In this document: piece after piece, positions 1 through 5,240 of the stretch
Position numbering within the stretch: the first letter of the stretch is position 1
Layout: each line of letters starts with the position of its first letter
Assembly (NCBI GenBank): GCA_003694495.1
Contig: RFJO01000103.1
Coordinates: 1 to 6,016, forward strand
From: Candidatus Woesearchaeota archaeon
GTDB lineage: Archaea > Nanobdellota > Nanobdellia > SCGC-AAA011-G17 > GW2011-AR17
Reading direction: 5' to 3'
DNA: 6,016 nucleotides
Translations under genes and position numbers: made by a program
The notes under the pieces: generated by a model
What the model saw: only the letters and a program-made list of their open reading frames with translations
Told to the model about the DNA's origin: nothing
Databases searched by the model: none

Positions 1-300
1 AAAGAGTATAATCTAATTAAAGCTGAAAATGGCGAAGAAGGTCTTAAACTGTTAAGGAAAGAAAAAGTGGACTTAATAATTCTTGACATAATGTTGCCCA
101 AAATGTCCGGGATTGAGTTCTTGGATAAGGTACGAAAATATAAAAAATATGATCAAGTCAAAATCTTAATTTTTACTATAATCAGGTTTACAGCAAAAGA
201 AGAAAAAGATTTGCTTAAAAGGGGCGCTCAAGGCATATTAAACAAGCCATTGCCTATCAAAGACCTTCAACGGAACATAAAAGCTGCTTTAAAGGGTTAG
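1..300 (+). CDS. Response-regulator receiver (CheY-like) domain, 5' partial
   Basis: Frame 1 is open from the first base to a TAG at 298-300, giving 99 visible residues, so the gene begins upstream of the window. A GTG at 67 is only an internal valine codon. The visible part is the C-terminal four-fifths of a phosphoacceptor receiver domain: the VDLIILDIMLPKMSG signature carries the phosphorylatable aspartate (visible residue 29), followed by the conserved switch threonine in ILIFT (T59) and the conserved lysine in LNKPLP (K82). The acidic pair near the N-terminus must lie outside the window. The protein stops right after the last receiver helix, so no output domain follows. It is either a stand-alone CheY/Spo0F-like protein or the C-terminal receiver of a larger protein. 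Known role of the family: accepting phosphate from a histidine kinase. The partner kinase is not visible. The gene converges on the tRNA genes. Confidence 0.9.
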   Translation, partial: KEYNLIKAENGEEGLKLLRKEKVDLIILDIMLPKMSGIEFLDKVRKYKKYDQVKILIFTIIRFTAKEEKDLLKRGAQGILNKPLPIKDLQRNIKAALKG

Positions 301-308
301 TTCTTTTT
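301..308 (+). terminator. Possible oligo-T terminator after the receiver gene
   Basis: The bases directly after the stop codon read TTCTTTTT, followed by AT-rich sequence. Archaeal RNA polymerase often terminates at short T-runs without a hairpin. The position, between the receiver gene and the convergent tRNA-Thr, fits, but the run is short and this is inference only. Confidence 0.3.
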
Positions 309-325
309 AATATAATAAATTAGAA

Positions 326-399
326 AGCCCCCGCCGAGATTTGAACTCGGGACCTCTGCCTTACCAAGGCAGCGCTATACCAGGCTAAGCCACGGGAGC
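326..399 (-). tRNA. tRNA-Thr (anticodon GGT)
   Basis: Read on the minus strand this folds as a complete 74-nt tRNA. The acceptor stem GCTCCCG/CGGGGGC is fully paired with one T-G wobble. The D-arm is of the GCTTAGCC..GGT..TAGC type. The anticodon stem CTGCC/GGCAG encloses the loop TTGGTAA, so positions 34-36 are GGT, which reads ACC/ACU threonine codons. The variable loop is AGGTC. The T-stem CCGAG/CTCGG is perfectly paired around TTCAAAT. The discriminator is T (U73), which agrees with archaeal tRNA-Thr. No CCA is encoded and there is no intron. Confidence 0.96.
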
Positions 400-417
400 G
401 ATTAGCATTAAGGAACA

Positions 418-428
418 ATATTTTAATA
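418..428 (-). promoter_or_regulatory. TATA-like element for tRNA-Thr
   Basis: On the minus strand the spacer between the two tRNA genes contains TATTAAAATAT, centred about 25 bases before the first base of tRNA-Thr. This is the usual archaeal TATA-box distance. The match to TTTAWATA is imperfect. Read-through from tRNA-Leu is the alternative. Confidence 0.45.
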
Positions 429-454
429 TATGTGAGGGGGAAGGGATTTGAACC

Positions 455-485
455 TTTTCGCAGAGAGTGTTGTTACACTTTCTGT
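455..485 (-). other. Predicted second intron of tRNA-Leu, inside the T-stem (51/52)
   Basis: This is a 31-nt candidate intron. The central 4-bp helix pairs TTCG (exon) with CGAA (intron end). The 5' bulge is AGA, cut as AG|A, and the 3' bulge is AAG, cut as AA|G. The inner helix pairs CAGAAAGTGT with ACACTCTCTG (9 of 10 pairs) around an AACA loop. The cut positions match those of the 37/38 intron, and joining the exons gives a completely paired T-stem GAGGG/CCCTT. An outer helix is not evident, so the motif is a reduced bulge-helix-bulge. Confidence 0.78.
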
Positions 486-509
486 CTCGAACCCACTAAG
501 GGACAGGAT

Positions 510-550
510 GCCTTATAGGCTCAGAAACTCTTGTTTCCGTGTCACCCTAG
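510..550 (-). other. Canonical 37/38 intron of tRNA-Leu
   Basis: This is a 41-nt archaeal intron directly 3' of G37. The bulge-helix-bulge motif is complete. The outer helix is the anticodon stem (CAGGA/TCCTG), the central helix is CTTA/TAAG, the bulges are AG|C and GC|A, and the inner helix is TAGG/CCTA. The interior folds into a further hairpin with GAAAC/GTTTC around AAGA. It is a substrate for the archaeal tRNA-splicing endonuclease. Confidence 0.93.
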
Positions 551-615
551 CTTAAGTCCTGCGCATTTGACCAGACTTTGCTACCCCCTCAACAAAATAA
601 AGATATAACTATAAG

Positions 616-623
616 TATTTAAA
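616..623 (-). promoter_or_regulatory. TATA box for tRNA-Leu
   Basis: The minus strand reads TTTAAATA, a full match to the archaeal TATA consensus, ending 25 bases before the first base of the tRNA and preceded by an A-rich BRE-like stretch (GAAAACT). It sits just downstream of the map stop codon, so the tRNA has its own promoter. Confidence 0.72.
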
Positions 624-630
624 AAGTTTT

Positions 631-1503
631 CTAAATCTTTGTTGTCACAACAGACTTATCTCCAATATACAACGAATGCTCGCTTTGTGCAACCATTCCG
701 TTTGACCTTTCCTTAAGCTGCGGATATGAATGCAGCACACCTTCCCTCACTAAAAGCATCAGTGCAAAACTCACGTTACCGAACTTTTCTTCAAGCCATC
801 TTCTTGCAAAAGGCAACGTTTTATAATTTTCTTCAACAAACTTAACAATTTTTCTTGCCTTCATATCCCTCACAGGTTTAACATTATCAAGCCTATATAT
901 GTTAGACAAAGCCCCTTCAATAACCAACCCGTCACCATCAGTAGCGAAAGGTTCAATGGCTATCGTATCTCCTTCTTGTAACAATGTTTGATCTCCGTTA
1001 TCATAGTTTGGTATAGTCTTTCCAGAGTGTATAACATACTCGCTCAAGCCATGCCCTGACAAGTTTTTCACTGGCGCAAACCCGAAAGAAGATATTGTTT
1101 CCTGTATAACCTTGCCTACCATCCTAACTTCATTTCCGGCGTAAGCTTCTTTTATTGCAGCGTTCAACGCTTCCCTCGAAGCCTTTACCAACTCTTCATC
1201 CCCTCCAACAGTTAAAGCAGTATCACCTATGGCGCCATTAACCTGCACGCCAACATCAATCTTTAGCATATCGCCATCATTAAACACTTTTTCATCATTC
1301 ACGTTAGGCGTATAATGTGCTGCTACAGAATTTAGCGACAAGTTAACAGGGAACGCCGGTTTCGCGCCTAGCTCATAAATCTTTGCATCGACCTTTTTCG
1401 CAATATCAATCAACTTAAGTCCAGGCTTTGCAATACTTTTAGCATAATTCAACACTTCGCCTGCAATTTTCCCTGCTTTTAGCCAATCATCTTTTTCTGC
1501 CAT
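631..1503 (-). CDS. map: Type II methionine aminopeptidase (MetAP2)
   Basis: This cytosolic metalloprotease removes the initiator methionine from nascent proteins when the second residue is small. The 290-residue product is close to the usual length of archaeal MetAP2 (about 295) and covers the whole pita-bread fold. All five metal ligands are present: D83 (KIDVGV), D94 (IGDTA), H151 (LSGHGL), E184 (AIEPFA) and E275 (VAQSEHSLYI). The substrate-side histidines H63 (AAHYTPN) and H159 (VIHSGKTIP) are also there. The roughly 60-residue helical insert between the fourth and fifth ligands (about residues 207-265) marks type II, the archaeal/eukaryotic form, rather than bacterial type I. The ATG at 1503 is chosen because a TATA-like element lies about 25 bases upstream, implying a leaderless mRNA; no Shine-Dalgarno is seen. 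The gene is divergent from the DNA polymerase. Nothing suggests inactivation. Confidence 0.96.
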   Translation of the reverse strand: MAEKDDWLKAGKIAGEVLNYAKSIAKPGLKLIDIAKKVDAKIYELGAKPAFPVNLSLNSVAAHYTPNVNDEKVFNDGDMLKIDVGVQVNGAIGDTALTVGGDEELVKASREALNAAIKEAYAGNEVRMVGKVIQETISSFGFAPVKNLSGHGLSEYVIHSGKTIPNYDNGDQTLLQEGDTIAIEPFATDGDGLVIEGALSNIYRLDNVKPVRDMKARKIVKFVEENYKTLPFARRWLEEKFGNVSFALMLLVREGVLHSYPQLKERSNGMVAQSEHSLYIGDKSVVTTKI

Positions 1504-1521
1504 AATTTTGTTATTATTGTG

Positions 1522-1532
1522 TTAAATAAAAA
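1522..1532 (-). promoter_or_regulatory. TATA-like element for map
   Basis: The minus strand reads TTTTTATTTAA, centred about 25 bases before the map ATG. A TSS 24-27 bases downstream would fall on or next to the start codon, so the transcript is probably leaderless. Confidence 0.55.
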
Positions 1533-1547
1533 GCTTTCTATGAAAAG

Positions 1548-1557
1548 TTTTATATTA
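1548..1557 (+). promoter_or_regulatory. TATA box for the DNA polymerase gene
   Basis: TTTTATATTA is a good archaeal TATA box, preceded by a purine-rich BRE-like GAAAAG. Its centre is about 27 bases before the ATG at 1579, so transcription should start at or next to the start codon. No Shine-Dalgarno lies before that ATG, in agreement with a leaderless mRNA. Confidence 0.7.
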
Positions 1558-1578
1558 CGTTAAATCTTAGTCAAATCC

Positions 1579-3879
1579 ATGAAAGGTTTCATCCTTTACC
1601 CTACATACAGGATTAAAAACAACAAAGCCTACATTGTTCTAATCGGCAAACTTGAGAACAACCAAACCTTTGCAACCTTAACCCCCTTCCAGCCATATTT
1701 TTATATCAAAAAATCTGACTTAAAGTTAGCCAAGTCATTAGAAGACTTTAAGTATGAAGAAACAAAGTTCAAAACATTTGACAATAAGCCCGTGGTAAAG
1801 ATCATTTTAGACTTGCCCAAAGAGGTTCCCGAATTACGTAACATCTTTGAAAGTGAAGGCATACGATGTTACGAAGCTGATATAAGGTTTGCTTACAGGT
1901 TTTTGATAGACAACAACATTCAGTCCTGTATAGAAATTGAAGGCGACTACGACTCGTCAGAATACATTGACCAAATTTACCAAAAACCCAACATCAAACC
2001 CGCCTCTTTCATCCCAAAATTAAAAGTTTTAGCTATTGACATTGAAACTGACAACAAATCGTCCCAGATTTACTCCATCTCACTTTACTCTTCAGACATA
2101 AAAGAAGTTTTAATGGTATCAGACAAAAAACTCAAGAACGCCGCCTCATACCCAACGGAAGAAGAAATGCTTTACGCTTTTTACGACAAGATTAAATCTT
2201 CAGACCCGGACATTTTAACAGGCTGGAACTTTATAGACTTTGATTTAAAGATAATACGGAAACGGTTCAAGAAATACAACATTCCGTTCACGTTAGGTAG
2301 AGACAACACTGTCTGCAAATTAAGGTTAGAGAACGACTTTTTCCGAACTTCGCAAGCAGACTTCCCTGGAAGAATTGTTTTAGACGGCATAGACTTATTA
2401 AAATCATCTTTTATAAAACTCAACTCATACAAGCTTGACGATGCAGCTGAAGCAATTTTAGGCAGTAAAAAGCTTATTCAGTTTAAAGATAAACAAAAAG
2501 AGATCAACGAACTCTATAATAAGGACAAAGAAAAGCTGGCTTTATACAACTTAAAAGACTCAGAATTGGTTTACAAGATATTAAAAAAAACCGGCGTTAT
2601 TGACTTAACAATACAGCGTTCTTTATTGACAGGCTTGCCTTTAGACAGGGTAAACGCTTCAATAGCATCCCTTGACCAGCTTTACTTGAAAGAAACAAAA
2701 AAGCTCAACCTTGTAGCGCCATCTTCATTCTACAACATTAAAGAATCCAGCATAACTGGCGGTTATGTGAAGGAATCAGAACCAGGTTTATACGATTACA
2801 TTTTGGTATTAGACTTCAAGTCCCTATACCCCTCCATAATCCGCACATTCAACATAGACCCTGCAAGTTACAAATATAATTGCAGCAAAGACGACATTAA
2901 AGCCCCGAACGGCGCATGTTTCAAAAACACGGACGGCATTTTGCCTAAGATAATTGAAAGGTTATGGAAAGAACGCGACCAAGCCAAAAAATCCAATAAC
3001 CAGCTTTCAAGCCTTGCTATAAAGATCTTAATGAACTCCTTCTTTGGCGTGTTAGCCAACCCGTCATGCAGGTTTTTTTCATTAGACATAGCCAACGCGA
3101 TAACGCACTTCGGCCAGTTTATTATAAAGTTAAGCGCTAAAGAAATTGAAAAGTTGGGCTACAAGGTAATTTATTCAGACACTGACAGTTTGTTTGTCAT
3201 TTCAAAGGCTTCATGTTTAAAAGACGCTACCAAGATTGGTAAATTCTTGGAACAGGAAATTAATTCATTTTACAAAGATTATGTAAAAAAGAAATACAAA
3301 AGAACCTCTTTCCTTGAGTTAGAGTTTGAGAAATGTTACGTTAAGCTTCTCCTTCCAAAGATTAGGGGCAAAGAGACAGGTGCAAAAAAACGTTACGCTG
3401 GGTTAATCATCAAAGATAATAAAGAAGAGATTCAAGTTACAGGCATGGAAACTGTGCGTTCAGACTGGACAGACCTTGCCAAAGAATTCCAGAAAGAACT
3501 TTTAGACCTTATTTTCCACGACAAGGATCCAGCACCTTACATCCAGAAATGCGTTAAAGATCTCTTTTCAGGCAAATTAGACAAAAAACTAATCTACAGA
3601 AAATCTTTAAGAAAAGAATTAAAAGATTACACTAAAACCACTCCACCCCATGTTAAAGCTGCAAGGAAACTATCAAGCTTATCATCAAACGTGATTGAAT
3701 ATGTTATAACAATTGACGGCCCAGAGCCAGTGCAAGAACAAAAAAACAAGATCGACTATGAACATTACCTAAACAAACAACTTAAACCTATCGCTGAATC
3801 AATTTTAGTATTTTTCAACAAAACTTTTGACGACATAATAAAAGGCAACACTCAAACATCTTTATCAAGCTTCTCGTGA
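1579..3879 (+). CDS. polB: Family B DNA polymerase, bacterial Pol II-like, with 3'-5' exonuclease
   Basis: This is a complete 766-residue DNA-dependent DNA polymerase with a proofreading exonuclease. The exonuclease motifs are intact: Exo I D154/E156 (AIDIETD), Exo II N217..D222 (GWNFIDFD), Exo III Y323..D327 (YNLKD). The polymerase motifs are A with D412 (LDFKSLYPSII), B with K482..N486 (KILMNSFFG) and C with D534/D536 (IYSDTDS), followed by KKRYAGL (603-609). The fingers between RDQAKK and KILMN are about ten residues shorter than in Pfu-type PolB. From memory, the whole chain tracks E. coli DNA polymerase II: GFIL at the N-terminus, GRDN, LYDYILVLDFKSLYPSIIRTF, IRGKETGAKKRYAGL, PPHVKAAR and DYEHYLNKQLKP. 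Motif B has F489 where most family members have tyrosine. The C-terminus QTSLSSFS resembles a PCNA-binding PIP box. A role in repair or lesion bypass is inferred from Pol II; a replicative role is not excluded. The start is supported by a TATA box 27 bases upstream. The last 28 bases overlap the convergent phosphatase gene. Confidence 0.96.
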   Translation: MKGFILYPTYRIKNNKAYIVLIGKLENNQTFATLTPFQPYFYIKKSDLKLAKSLEDFKYEETKFKTFDNKPVVKIILDLPKEVPELRNIFESEGIRCYEADIRFAYRFLIDNNIQSCIEIEGDYDSSEYIDQIYQKPNIKPASFIPKLKVLAIDIETDNKSSQIYSISLYSSDIKEVLMVSDKKLKNAASYPTEEEMLYAFYDKIKSSDPDILTGWNFIDFDLKIIRKRFKKYNIPFTLGRDNTVCKLRLENDFFRTSQADFPGRIVLDGIDLLKSSFIKLNSYKLDDAAEAILGSKKLIQFKDKQKEINELYNKDKEKLALYNLKDSELVYKILKKTGVIDLTIQRSLLTGLPLDRVNASIASLDQLYLKETKKLNLVAPSSFYNIKESSITGGYVKESEPGLYDYILVLDFKSLYPSIIRTFNIDPASYKYNCSKDDIKAPNGACFKNTDGILPKIIERLWKERDQAKKSNNQLSSLAIKILMNSFFGVLANPSCRFFSLDIANAITHFGQFIIKLSAKEIEKLGYKVIYSDTDSLFVISKASCLKDATKIGKFLEQEINSFYKDYVKKKYKRTSFLELEFEKCYVKLLLPKIRGKETGAKKRYAGLIIKDNKEEIQVTGMETVRSDWTDLAKEFQKELLDLIFHDKDPAPYIQKCVKDLFSGKLDKKLIYRKSLRKELKDYTKTTPPHVKAARKLSSLSSNVIEYVITIDGPEPVQEQKNKIDYEHYLNKQLKPIAESILVFFNKTFDDIIKGNTQTSLSSFS

Positions 3880-4538
3880 ATTACGTTATAAATTTCTTCA
3901 GGCGTTGAAGCTAGATAATCAGCCTGCAAAAGTTTACGCCTTGGCGAATACCCATAAGTCACAGCTATCACTTCAAGCTTACGCCCATAATATTGTTCAA
4001 CCTTGTTTGCTGCAACAATATCACTTTCCTGGTCACCCACATACATGCTTTGTTCTGGCTTATGCCCAAGCCCATTTAACGCAATCAACAAGCATGCCGG
4101 GTGTGGCTTTAACAAAGGCTCGCCGTTAACTTCTGGCACATCATCTTTGCTAACGACCAAGCTAAAATACTCTTCAAGTTCATTTTCCCTCAAAACTTTA
4201 TCTATAGCCTCTTTAGTGTTAGTTGAAGCTATAGCCAACTCAAGGTTTTTTCTTTTTAAACATTGCAGCAAAATTTTTACATTAGGAAACAACTTCACGC
4301 TTGAACTTCGTTTCCAAAGGTTATACTCGTCCCATATTACATCTTTATTCTTGTCCCACTCAAGTTTAAGATAATCATACATGTTTGGATAAACAGGTTC
4401 TCTGTAAACTTCCCTGAACTCGTCCAAGCTATAGTTAAACTCCTTGTTTAATATTCTTGAAATTCGCTTAAACCATTGATACTGATCCAAAAAAGAATCA
4501 ACTATAACGCCATCAAAATCAAATATAACACTTTTCAT
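3852..4538 (-). CDS. HAD-superfamily hydrolase, phosphoglycolate phosphatase-like
   Basis: The 228-residue cytosolic phosphatase has all four HAD motifs: I, D7/D9 in IFDFDGVIVDS (nucleophile and acid/base); II, S105 in LAIAST; III, K144 in LLKPHP; IV, G168-D169..D173 in YVGDQESD, which binds Mg2+. The helical region between motifs I and II (about residues 15-85) is a C1-type cap, as in phosphoglycolate phosphatase (Gph), beta-phosphoglucomutase and related enzymes, so the substrate is a small phosphorylated metabolite that cannot be named from sequence. The conserved KPHP before motif IV is typical of the Gph-like group. The ATG overlaps the stop of the upstream nuclease gene as ATGA (4535-4538), which points to translational coupling and one mRNA. 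The 3' end overlaps the convergent polB gene by 28 bases. The exact substrate is uncertain; the fold and activity class are not. Confidence 0.9.
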   Translation of the reverse strand: MKSVIFDFDGVIVDSFLDQYQWFKRISRILNKEFNYSLDEFREVYREPVYPNMYDYLKLEWDKNKDVIWDEYNLWKRSSSVKLFPNVKILLQCLKRKNLELAIASTNTKEAIDKVLRENELEEYFSLVVSKDDVPEVNGEPLLKPHPACLLIALNGLGHKPEQSMYVGDQESDIVAANKVEQYYGRKLEVIAVTYGYSPRRKLLQADYLASTPEEIYNVIHEKLDKDV

Positions 4539-5188
4539 GGCAGAATTGTTTGGTTATCAATATATAAGTTTTTTGAAACTTCTTCTGGCTTAAACACAAA
4601 CGCATAATTTTTGTCAAAATACCCGCACCTGAACATTTCCAACGGCAACCCTGTCCTTTTGCTCAGCATAAGCGCATAAAAATAAGTTTGCGTGTCTGCA
4701 TACTTCTCCTTATGCGCATTTGGTTTATAATCCCACACCCACACTTTGCCATCATTTACCCTTAACACATCTATGTGCCCTGTTAACGGCTCATTCGAGT
4801 TAAACATCTTGTCATACCCATCAATTTCAGTTGCTTCAAGCCATATTGGCACTTCCATAGCTATAGTATTTGTATCATTCTCAAGCATAAACATCTGCAC
4901 CTTTGAATGATTACTCTTAAACCTTTCCGCATTCTCCTTCAACCCCAGTTCTGCCAACGCTGATATCTCATGACCTGTAATACACTTTATGTTAAGGTTA
5001 GGCAACTTAAATTTTAAGGATGATCCTCTTGGCCCTGACTTAAAATAATCGTTCGGGCAATTATCAAAAACATCTTCAAGAAACTGTTTAAGGCTAGCCA
5101 ACCCGTTGTTTAAAAGCGTTTCAGATTTAACATTATGTACCCTATAATGGTAATACCACCCATGTTTAAAAGCAACTCTTTTTATCAA
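4535..5188 (-). CDS. PD-(D/E)XK nuclease, RecB/Cas4-like, no iron-sulfur cysteines
   Basis: This is a compact putative DNA exonuclease/endonuclease of 217 residues with the start proposed here. The RecB-family signature is clear in the C-terminal half (numbered from the TTG at 5206): E118 (MEVPIWLE), D146 in GHIDVL, D159-Y160-K161 in VWDYKPN, and Q173..Y177 in DTQTYFYAL, the QxxxY motif. H79 in GHE may be the upstream histidine seen in RecB-type domains. Only three cysteines occur (50, 75, 194), so there is no four-cysteine Fe-S cluster as in Cas4 or AddB, and no helicase domain is attached. The start at TTG 5188 is preferred because GAGGTG sits five bases before it; TTG 5206 would add six residues and put that ribosome site inside the gene. 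The gene follows the DUF155 gene by about 50 bases and overlaps the HAD gene by four. The DNA substrate is unknown. Repair or recombination is inferred. Confidence 0.85.
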   Translation of the reverse strand: MIKRVAFKHGWYYHYRVHNVKSETLLNNGLASLKQFLEDVFDNCPNDYFKSGPRGSSLKFKLPNLNIKCITGHEISALAELGLKENAERFKSNHSKVQMFMLENDTNTIAMEVPIWLEATEIDGYDKMFNSNEPLTGHIDVLRVNDGKVWVWDYKPNAHKEKYADTQTYFYALMLSKRTGLPLEMFRCGYFDKNYAFVFKPEEVSKNLYIDNQTILP

Positions 5189-5193
5189 AAAAC

Positions 5194-5199
5194 CACCTC
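5194..5199 (-). promoter_or_regulatory. Shine-Dalgarno site deciding the nuclease start
   Basis: On the minus strand GAGGTG, complementary to the 3' end of archaeal 16S rRNA, lies five bases before TTG 5188. This favours that start over TTG 5206, for which no such site is seen. It contrasts with map and polB, which appear leaderless. Confidence 0.6.
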
Positions 5200-5240
5200 T
5201 CTCCAAACAATAATTTAATCCTTAATAAGCATTATTGTAA

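Larger units (their letters stand above)
433..590 (-). tRNA. tRNA-Leu (anticodon TAA), with two predicted introns
   Basis: On the minus strand, removing two introns (550-510 and 485-455) leaves an 86-nt class II tRNA. The acceptor stem is GAGGGGG/CCCCCTC. A three-pair D-stem GCA/TGC encloses a 13-base loop containing GG. The anticodon stem CAGGA/TCCTG has the loop CTTAAGA, so the anticodon is TAA (leucine UUA/UUG). The variable arm is 15 bases with a CCC/GGG stem. The T-stem GAGGG/CCCTT encloses TTCAAAT, and the discriminator is A. No CCA is encoded. The class II D-loop and variable arm match archaeal tRNA-Leu. Without the second splice the variable region would be 46 bases and the T-stem (AAAGG/CCCTT) would contain an A-C mismatch. 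A TATA box lies at the expected distance upstream. Identity and the first intron are secure. The second intron rests on fold and geometry. Confidence 0.92.

Noticed and set aside
67..300. Receiver gene starting at GTG 67
   Set aside because: The frame is open to base 1, and residues before position 67 (AENGEEGLKLL) match the second strand and helix of a receiver domain, so the GTG is internal.
486..500. GTGGGTTCGAG in the unspliced tRNA-Leu as the real T-arm
   Set aside because: Using it would leave a seven-base variable loop on a class II tRNA, and GTGGG pairs with CCCTT only with a T-T mismatch. The two-intron model gives a full T-stem and a normal variable arm.
2181..2432. 83-codon minus-strand ORF inside polB
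   Set aside because: It is antisense to well-conserved exonuclease-domain sequence and has no recognisable motif, so it is a shadow of polB.
2868..3095. 75-codon minus-strand ORF inside polB
   Set aside because: It lies opposite the fingers and motif B region. Its content is explained by the polymerase coding strand.
3905..4374. Two plus-strand ORFs (3905-4129 and 4003-4374)
   Set aside because: Both are antisense to the HAD gene, whose four catalytic motifs are intact. They overlap each other in different frames and show no family features.
4535..5206. Nuclease as a Cas4 protein of a CRISPR system
   Set aside because: It lacks the four cysteines of the Cas4 Fe-S cluster, and no CRISPR repeats or cas genes are present in the window.
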